DNA of 64,000 bases from Asterias rubens (taxonomy: Eukaryota; Echinodermata; Asteroidea; Forcipulatida; Asteriidae), in contig NC_047062.1 of NCBI RefSeq assembly GCF_902459465.1, forward strand, positions 26,343,866-26,407,865, given 5' to 3'. Made by a program: the position numbers and the translations under genes. Shown here piece by piece: positions 54,201-58,100 of this stretch (the first letter of the stretch is position 1; each line of letters begins with the position of its first letter). The notes beneath the pieces are model-generated. The model made no database searches and was not told the origin of the DNA. It saw nothing but the letters and a program-made list of their open reading frames with translations.

Positions 54201-54832
54201 ACGCTCCCGGGGATCACCTCGGGAGTCATAGTTTTATTTAACCATAGCACTCGAAGCAGTCAATATTTGTATACTATCATCCTCTCCCCATTACTCGTAA
54301 TCAAGAAAGTTTTTATGATAAAAATTATGTTGAGCAATTACCAAACCAAGTGTCCACTGCCTTTATTTAAAAAAAAGTAAAATTAGTAAGTTTGTTATTT
54401 GTATCTAATTTACTCAATCAAATTATGAAAAGTCAAACAAAAATGAGGTATTCCTTTTCTTGTAAAATTTTTTAAAAAGTGGTGTCACTGTCAGGATACG
54501 AAAATATTTCCAAGGCACACATTCACAAGAATAAACACAAATAAAAACAATGAGCTGGTGGTTGGGGCGATATGGTTGTACGTAATAACACAACCCGCAC
54601 ATCTCACGGCCGACAAATGGCCGACGTAGTCAGTTGGGGTCAGTTGCGGCAATTTTTTTTAAAGCTTGATGAATGTGCCCAAAACTACATAGATTTCATC
54701 AAAAATAACAAAATACATTCAAATTAGATGACTGCAAGTCATCCCGCTACAGGAACTATCCGTCGAGTTCATTAAAGATAGTTTTACTTACAAAAAAGGC
54801 CACGTCTTTTTACCGACATAGGAGGCTGCCAT
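18272..54832 (-). CDS. GANAB: GANAB, neutral alpha-glucosidase AB (glucosidase II alpha), GH31
   Basis: ER enzyme that removes the two inner alpha-1,3-glucoses from N-glycans, with the PRKCSH beta subunit. Minus-strand exons: 54832-54792, 44087-43980, 42548-42318, 41498-41328, 40100-40046, 39655-39589, 38404-38308, 37562-37461, 36203-36134, 35507-35334, 34792-34731, 33795-33718, 33065-32990, 32321-32195 or 32133-32007, 29471-29248, 28892-28796, 28415-28314, 27431-27373, 26184-26000, 24126-24062, 23790-23714, 23217-23143, 21854-21741, 21198-21089, 19035-18932, 18384-18272. The sum is 2784 nt, 927 residues; every join keeps phase. A signal peptide ([14 protein letters not shown]) precedes [16 protein letters not shown]. 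Nucleophile D524 lies in WNDMNE and acid/base D600 in WTGDN, spaced 76 residues as in human. [13 protein letters not shown] and [10 protein letters not shown] blocks follow. Exon 1 is the least certain. Confidence 0.95.
19114..19230. repeat. Palindrome, CCCGCCGAGGCCTGGTTCTT arms
   Basis: The arm at 19124-19155 and its inverse at 19176-19212 form a long hairpin with a ~20-bp loop. It lies in the last GANAB intron but one, next to the MITE at 19231. Confidence 0.85.
19231..19596. mobile_element. MITE, TTAAAGCCATTGGACC family, copy 2
   Basis: Inverted ends TTAAAGCCATTGGACCCTTT and ACCGAAAGGTCCAATGGCTTTAA-like. Full-length relative of 6196-6565. It shares GGTTTGTTATT and CCCAAATTTTCACAG with the A family, so the two are probably related. 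Confidence 0.82.
20328..20700. mobile_element. Near-perfect palindromic MITE centred at about 20519
   Basis: Both halves carry GCTGTAGTTTTTGAGAAAT, AAGCTTCCC and ACAATGTC(T)ACAG in inverse order, meeting at TCGTCTCATGATCATTGAGACGA. The termini are TTAAAGGATTTGGGTACTTT and AGACCCTTTTATAA-like. Confidence 0.85.
20701..21005 (-). mobile_element. tRNA-derived SINE, reverse orientation
   Basis: It starts with AT-rich ACAACAATAAT and TATATAGCG, then TACCCATTTACCCCTGGGTG, CCTTGCTCAGGGACAC and ACGACCGGGATTTAAAC, the inverse of a B-box-like GTTTAAATCCCGGTCGT. Starts of related elements are seen at 17294-17350 and 46580-46650. Confidence 0.7.
21903..22240 (+). mobile_element. SINE, same family as 1199-1530
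   Basis: GGGTTCGAGTCCA box, CTTAAGCAAGACACTTAACC, TGTTGTGTAACGCATGTAAA and TGTTCCTGGCTGTG match the SINE near 1300-1500. It lies in a GANAB intron. Confidence 0.75.
22262..22433. mobile_element. Palindromic MITE, GTTCATACTTCCTG family (diverged)
   Basis: AAGCTTGGTTCCCGCGAATG is matched by CATTCGCATTTGCAGTTAGT at the other end; the core has CAACAGCTCAACTCCTGC. Confidence 0.75.
23280..23513. mobile_element. Hairpin MITE, GATCAGAGCATACTGATC family
   Basis: The outer arms GGTGAGGTTTGCGGTAACAC and GCAAACCTCACC, and inner arms CTGGTTCTGAAAAGAACCAG and GATCAGTATGCTCTGA, are all mirrored. It lies in a GANAB intron. Confidence 0.85.
24322..24546. mobile_element. MITE with AATGGACCCTTTTCATGAAA termini
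   Basis: Perfect ~20-bp inverted ends. It appears inserted into an older GGCTACG-type repeat related to 14560-14640 and 42172-42305. Confidence 0.8.
24683..25157. mobile_element. MITE A copy plus adjacent partial A copy
   Basis: A full A-family element ends at about 25039 with GTGTCCACTGCCTTTAA. A second right half (GAGGGAGCCTTTTCTCACAA to CAGTACCTTTAA) follows directly. The 79-bp array starts at its end. Confidence 0.82.
25158..25950. repeat. 79-bp tandem repeat array, about ten copies
   Basis: The unit contains ATACATGTAGTACTGAATAA, CATGATAGAGCAAAACAAAC and GGGAGGTAAGGTGGATTGCA. The period is exactly 79 bp (for example 25162 and 25241). Copies are nearly identical, implying recent expansion or homogenisation. 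It lies in the GANAB intron between exons 26184-26000 and 24126-24062. All three minus frames are open throughout. Confidence 0.95.
26217..26243. repeat. AATTC pentanucleotide microsatellite
   Basis: Consecutive TTCAA/AATTC units just 5' of a GANAB exon on the minus strand. Confidence 0.85.
26290..26421. mobile_element. Hairpin MITE, GGTGGTAGCAGATTTAC arms
   Basis: GGAGACTTTCTGGGATGATA and GGTGGTAGCAGATTTAC are mirrored by GTAAGTCTGCTACCACC and GGAAAGTCTCC. Confidence 0.8.
26920..27340. mobile_element. Two adjoining hairpin elements next to a GANAB exon
   Basis: 26920-27150 is a diverged GATCAGAGCATACTGATC-family hairpin. 27143-27340 is a separate palindrome with arms ACCGAACTTGTTCTCACTAC and GTAGTGAGAACGAGTTCGGT. 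The latter ends about 30 bp from the exon at 27373. Confidence 0.72.
27800..28162. mobile_element. MITE, TTGCCTTGGATCGGGC family, full length
   Basis: Ends TTAAAGGGACATGCTGCCTT and AAGGCAACGTGTTCCTTTAA, with mirrored CATATGCATTT / AAATGCATTTGG inner motifs. Confidence 0.88.
28960..29195. repeat. Tandem repeat of TTTTAACTGGTCCTCAGCTG units
   Basis: Several diverged units of roughly 55-60 bp containing AACTGGTCCTCAG and GCAAGCCA. They lie between GANAB exons 28892 and 29248. Confidence 0.75.
29709..30091. mobile_element. MITE with CTAAGCTTGGGCGATATCG termini and CGATATATCGCGAT interior
   Basis: Left end CTAAGCTTGGGCGATATCGA; right end TGATATCGCCCAAGCTTAG. The subterminal parts consist of self-complementary ATATCGCGATAT motifs, so the whole can fold in many registers. 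It lies in a GANAB intron. Confidence 0.85.
30525..31080. repeat. ~135-bp tandem repeat, about four diverged copies
   Basis: Units share GATGAATGCATCTACACAG, CAACCCTCC and ATATCATCCACTTTGG. The central two copies (about 30663-30930) are nearly identical. Single related pieces occur at 51550-51600 and 52425-52560. Confidence 0.82.
31411..31778. mobile_element. MITE A subfamily with ACCTTCCCTTTAA end
   Basis: Right end GTGTACATGTACCTTCCCTT; the interior is A-like (GTGTATCCCATAAGCAT, GGAGTCGTTTCCCACAATG). It shares the variant end with 60857-61216. It lies next to the alternative GANAB exons. Confidence 0.82.
32007..32133 (-). CDS. GANAB: GANAB alternative exon 14b (mutually exclusive copy, distal)
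   Basis: 127-nt exon with acceptor TGTAG and donor GTAGGT. It encodes [18 protein letters not shown] and onward to DYEGWCWPG. By eye it shares 21 of 43 residues with exon 14a, keeping DPHLK and the whole DYEGWCWPG end. Only 61 nt separate the two exons. Including both would shift the frame, because each adds 127 nt. No stops or lost splice sites are seen, so it looks functional rather than a decayed copy. Confidence 0.9.
32195..32321 (-). CDS. GANAB: GANAB alternative exon 14a (mutually exclusive copy, proximal)
   Basis: 127-nt exon, phase 0 at entry and one base carried at exit, with acceptor CAG and donor GTACGT. It encodes residues 445-487: [18 protein letters not shown] and onward to DYEGWCWPG. 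This is the canonical-looking copy: VDPH and DSGY match human GANAB. It lies between the exon coding [10 protein letters not shown] and the exon with the nucleophile. The downstream sister exon at 32007-32133 has identical length and phase. Confidence 0.92.
32463..32645. mobile_element. Palindromic MITE, GTTCATACTTCCTG family
   Basis: GCCTAGTTCCTACATGTCCT to GGGAGTATGAACCAGGCTT, with TCAACTCCTGCGAAACATTC core. Confidence 0.8.
33375..33635 (+). mobile_element. SINE, 3' part, same family as 1199-1530
   Basis: TGACGTAAAGCCGTTGGTCC, GTGTTGTGTAACAAACGTAA and GGTGTTCCTGATTTG, followed by TTGTAAACCATTGTAATGCG. Confidence 0.72.
35580..35740 (+). mobile_element. tRNA-derived SINE with ACAGAGCTCGAGGAAAGTAC body
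   Basis: Head CAGTGGTCAGTTGGTAAGAC, then CTTGGGTTTGAATCC (B-box-like), then CCTGTGATTTTTTCTCACAG and GAGTATACAGTACTAACACA. The body recurs at 17525-17690. Confidence 0.7.
35795..35975. mobile_element. Short relative of the 2075-3129 transposon
   Basis: AAGCCTGGAATTTCCCC and CTCCAGGCCTGTAC ends with AGGGCACCAAGGCCA inside. Confidence 0.72.
36308..36691. mobile_element. MITE A copy
   Basis: TTAAAGACACTGGACACTAT to ATAGTGTCCACTGCCTTTAA, with inner TTTCGAGACCTCAAATTC / GAGGTCTCGGAATC palindrome. Confidence 0.9.
36921..37081. mobile_element. Palindromic MITE, GTTCATACTTCCTG family
   Basis: GCCCAGTTCATACTTCCTGC at the left, TTCGCATTCCCCGGAAATAA at the right. Confidence 0.78.
37597..38125. mobile_element. 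MITE, TTCATAAATACC / GGCATTTATGAATGGGAATA family
   Basis: Shares GAGAGCGCGTCACGTG, TTTATGAATGGGAATAAAA, ACCTTGCAGGGTCGTTG and CCCTTTTATTCCCTTATT with 47568-48018; a diverged relative overlaps 19604-19980. Confidence 0.8.
39841..40019. mobile_element. MITE half, TTGCCTTGGATCGGGC family
   Basis: Only the right half: CATTTCATAACAAATGG-like core to AAGGCAACGTGTCCCTTTAA. Confidence 0.78.
40926..41303. mobile_element. MITE A copy, reverse orientation
   Basis: TTTAAAGGCAGTGGACACTA at the left with TACTCAAAATAATGATTAGC; ends CAATAGTGTCCAGTGTCTTT. It ends about 25 bp from the GANAB exon at 41328. Confidence 0.9.
42172..42306. mobile_element. Hairpin element, CCGAATTGGCGGCTACG arms
   Basis: Left arm CATATCCGAATTGGCGGCTA is mirrored by TAGCCACCAATTTGGATTTG; it ends 10 bp from the GANAB exon 3 donor. 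Related to 14560-14640. Confidence 0.78.
44340..46375. repeat. 31-bp minisatellite with 708-bp higher-order repeat
   Basis: Monomer GCTGAAGCATAGGGGCAGAA plus TCCTACACAGT, 31 bp, about 65 copies with recurrent variants (GGGGC, GGGGA, GGGCC; TAAAG, TGAAG, TTAAG). The rare variant ACTCAAGGCT begins at 44691, 45399 and 46107, exactly 708 bp apart, and the order of variants between them repeats. It lies in GANAB intron 1, just upstream of exon 2. Confidence 0.95.
47568..48018. mobile_element. MITE, TTCATAAATACC / GGCATTTATGAATGGGAATA family
   Basis: Same landmarks as 37597-38125: GGTGGAGAGCGCGTCACATG at left, TTTATGAATGGGAATAAAAA and CCCTTTTATTCCCTTATT at right. It directly abuts an A-family MITE. 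Confidence 0.8.
48017..48343. mobile_element. MITE A copy, reverse orientation
   Basis: TTAAAGGCACTGAACACTAT to AGGTGTCCATTGCCTTTAA. Confidence 0.88.
48497..48838. mobile_element. MITE A copy
   Basis: TTTAAAGGCAGTGGACACTA to AGTGTCCACTGCCTTTAA; the inner palindrome is partly deleted. Confidence 0.9.
51690..51917. mobile_element. MITE with GGTTCGATTAGCTTCCC termini
   Basis: Inverted ends GGGTAGGTTCGATTAGCTTC and GAAGCTAATCGAACGCACCC. The GC-rich interior has GGGTCGACCC and CACCCGGGT motifs. Flanks CTCATAAC and ATCATAAA could be a decayed 8-bp target duplication. Confidence 0.78.
53512..54363. mobile_element. MITE A copy split by a hairpin element
   Basis: The outer A element runs TTAAAGACACTGGACACTAT to GTGTCCACTGCCTTTA. 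Its TTTTATACTATCA motif is interrupted: the left part ends near 53765 and the right part resumes near 54270. Confidence 0.85.
53766..54268. mobile_element. Nested foldback element with CTCGGCTTCGCCTCGGG core
   Basis: AACACCCC left part with GAGCGCGTCACATGACATG and AGACTAGCACAC arms, then a second hairpin ATGACTCCCTCAGTGATCCC / GGGATCACCTCGGGAGTCAT closing on CCCTCGGCTTCGCCTCGGG at about 54175. It sits inside the A-family MITE. Confidence 0.75.
54792..54832 (-). CDS. GANAB: GANAB proposed coding exon 1 (signal-peptide N region)
   Basis: Reads [13 protein letters not shown] then two bases before a strong GTAAGT donor. It joins in phase to the exon at 44087, whose acceptor is followed by one base, AAA, then ATG. 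The joined N terminus is a Met-Ala-Ala start with basic residues ahead of a hydrophobic core, much like the human MAAVAAVAARR start. An in-frame ATG also lies 12 nt upstream (54844). Alternative: translation may start at the internal ATG at 44083, giving a signal peptide starting MSHSNLLLH. Intron 1 would be 10,704 bp. Confidence 0.6.
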
Positions 54833-55124
54833 TTTCTTTTTCATAATCCCTGGTTCGCGCACATTCACCGCCAAGAGTCAATAATCTGCAGGATGCACGT
54901 GGTGAAGGTAATTGCGGGAACCAAGGAAATTCTGTGCGATCTCGCAAGTTGAGAGGTCAACTTACTCCATCCCATTACGTCATTTGAGGTCAAACTGTTG
55001 TCACAGTAATCAAAAATTAGTCAGTTAATAATATTATCGAAGGGCAAGGGGTGTAGCCGCTCGTGTTTACGTTTTTGGTGATAAACAATGTGTCTTTATT
55101 AGCTTTTTGTTCTATCCGTGAAAG
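54833..55124. promoter_or_regulatory. Shared divergent promoter of GANAB and the evectin-like gene
   Basis: 292 bp lie between the proposed GANAB ATG (minus, 54832) and the evectin-like ATG (plus, 55125). No MITE is recognised inside, unlike almost every other noncoding stretch here, which fits selection on promoter sequence. Function is inferred from layout only, and depends on both first-exon calls. Confidence 0.5.
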
Positions 55125-58100
55125 ATGTCTTGCGGAGGAGTTGAAGTAAGCAGTGAGTAAAAACCATCTTCAATCTTCAATCTTCAATGGCTATCTTATT
55201 CTATAGCAAAGATGACCATGCAAACTGTCAGACCATGGAGCAATAAACTAGATTGCTCCATGGTCAGACTGTCATGATGACTGTGTAATGACGTGTTAAT
55301 ATCCTCCGACCGATACCCCAAATCTGCGCGTTACAAATATTCCCGCAGGCACCTTTCCCGCCGCGTAACTTTTTGTTTACAATACACAATACAATGACAT
55401 AATTTTTTGATTTCATGAAATACAACATAATCTTCAATCTCAGCTGCAAAGATGGGACAAATCGTAGCCTTTCTGGTTGATCTGTAAGTATAAGTATAAT
55501 TTTAGTAGAAAATCGTATCTTTACTAATACTAGCCTAGACTAAACACAAAATATGCCTAGCTAAAATGGTTGACAAAAACACTAAAAACACCCTGAAAGT
55601 TCTTTGCGTTTGTTGTCTGCCATACTTCACTACTTCAATTTAGGTTTATCGCAAATAGCAAAATATCAAGAGAGGGCGCTGTTGAACCCACACAAAGGTA
55701 TAGGCGTTGCGTGCATGAGTCGTAGAAACTGCATAGAAACTGCCCCATATTCCTTCCTACAATGCACTGGTTTCTGAATCCCGATAAACCTTTTTACAAG
55801 ATCACGTGATTTTTACATGACAACAGAGGGGATACAAAAAACTGTGAAAGATTGAAGTGGACGTGCGCCTCATCATAGTCATAGGCAAATTTCCAGAAAT
55901 TACGATTTTATTGTAAATTGCACGTGGGTAAAAAAAAAAAACGCCCCAAAAACATCAGAAGCCTTTTATTGATAAAAAATACGATCATTTATTATTCATA
56001 ATTTGTTACATGTATAATACAATTAACTATGAAAAAACAGCGTTTTAGTGTTGTATAACCATGATAACTAAGTTTTGTAAATTGATGGCTTCACCACAGG
56101 TTGGGCCGGGTGTAAGATAGGGGTTCAGCTAATAGACCTTATGCACATGACGTCATTTCAGTACGGCGCCCCCGCATTGAGGTCAAAACGAGATTGTTCA
56201 TTGGTCAATCTATGTGCGTTTTGATTGTTTCGTCACCGTTTGACCTCAAAGATGGCGGCTGGATGACGTCAATGCATAAGGTCTATTAGCCTGGTAGAAA
56301 CCCAACAATTGATGGGGTAAATAGTTATATCTGGCGGTTTTGGGCTTCCTATTTTGTGTTTGGCCTTCATATTTTGTATTTAGTCTAAAGGTAAGATTTT
56401 CTACTAAAATTATATATTAGGCCTATCTAAAATATCAACCAGAAAGGCTACGATTTGTCCCATCTTTGCAGGAGATTGAAGATTATGTTGTATTTTTTTT
56501 TATACTTTCATGAAAATTATGTATTGCGTATTGTAAACAATAAGTTACGTGGCGGGAAAGGTGCCTGCGGGAAGATTTGCAACGCACAGATTTGGGGTAT
56601 CGGAGGATACTCCTAGAACTATGACTCTGATCTGAGCATGACTATGATGTTTGTTCCGCTATCGTCTCTGTGTACGGGAGACGATAGCGGACGAAACTGA
56701 AATAGAGTACCAAAACTGTAACTTTTGATGCAAAGTTGCAATACCTATAACAATTGTCCGAAAAAAAAGTGTTTAAATTAAACATATAAAAAACTGAAAA
56801 CTAGAAAAAAGTGGTTTGTACACAAGTGTATAATACATGTAGTGTTTAGTGTTTAGTGTTTGTTGGTTTGTGTTTGTCAGAAAACTTGAGGGTTGACCGA
56901 CTCAAGGCAAGACAACTTGATGGTTCAGACAAATGGAATGAATGTTAAATCTGTAGTCTTCACTACAAGATAACTCAATGGGAATGGTTGAATTGAACAA
57001 GTCAACAACTCGATGTGTATACTTTGTGTGATTTCAGATGCATAACCCTAGTAAAAGGCCTCATGCCTGAAGTAAATATTGTTTGAGTGAGAAATTACCT
57101 TAAAAACTATTGTTACCAAGTAAGCTTTTATGCTAACAATTATTTTGAGACTTGATGCTGATGCCTGTCAAAAAATGGTTCTGAACCTGTGAAACACTCA
57201 TCAACATTTGTTTGTATAGGATTTGAGGCATTGCATGGTGAGGTATCATCAATGTATATTTGGTTTGCGGTAACACTGTGTATCTACTTGCCAGGTAGAG
57301 TTGTTCTTAGGGAACTGTCTTGCTTTATTCTACTGCCACAGAGAAGATAATCGGAGGTTCGGGAGACTTCTCAGTTCTGAAAAGAACTGTCCTGCTTTTT
57401 AACTATTACCAGGGCGGATGGTATAGAAAATAGACTGGACTACTACTTTAGCTTGCAGGATCGTAATTAACTGTACTTCCGCGGAGTCGGTTCTGAATTG
57501 ATCTCAACGTTTCAACTAGCTTGCTCTAGTCATCGTTGTATTATATTTTCCTGTTGTAATGTTTTAATACCATGTTTGAATTGTACTTTCAGATAGCTCC
57601 GGCACCAAGCATGATGGATATTTAAAGTACTACTGTGAGTATGCGTTGTAAAAAAAATTCCAATACCATGCATAATTCATGACCGAGAGTTGAGTTCTTA
57701 CTGGTCCATTCATCATCACGTGCCAGGTGCTATTTATTCTAAACGCGCACGCAAGTATTCACGCACATGGTACATGTGTATGACAAGTAGAATAGCGCCT
57801 AGGCACCTCGCGCGCTATTCTACAAGTAGAATAGCGCCTAGGCACCTCGCGCGCTATTCTACTTGTCATGCGCTTTACGATTGTGGTACTGTTTTGTACA
57901 CATACGCTTGAACATCGCTCTAGCGACATCCAACACATTCATGAACAAACTTAGCATGGTGCATTTTATTTCACAGTCGTCATTTTCCCTTGCTCCAAAC
58001 AACTGAATATGTATGAAGTATAGTAAAACAAATTTAACTTGGTTTATTTCGGGTGACTATAGTCGATATGAGCTCCCCTCAGTATTGGAATATCGCAAAC

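Larger units (their letters stand above)
46376..54791. other. Rest of GANAB intron 1
   Basis: No coding exon recognised on either strand. It holds MITEs at 47568-48018, 48017-48343, 48497-48838, 51690-51917 and 53512-54363, a TTTA-rich tract near 49430-49780, and a TTTG microsatellite near 52924-52950. Confidence 0.6.

Noticed and set aside
55452..55483. Possible first coding exon MGQIVAFLVDL before a GTAAGT donor
   Set aside because: It leaves two bases, which does not fit the phase of the exon at 57593 with its normal CAG acceptor; use would give an immediate stop unless the ATAG four bases on were used. The same sequence also occurs in the inverted arm at 56.4 kb, so it belongs to a repeat.
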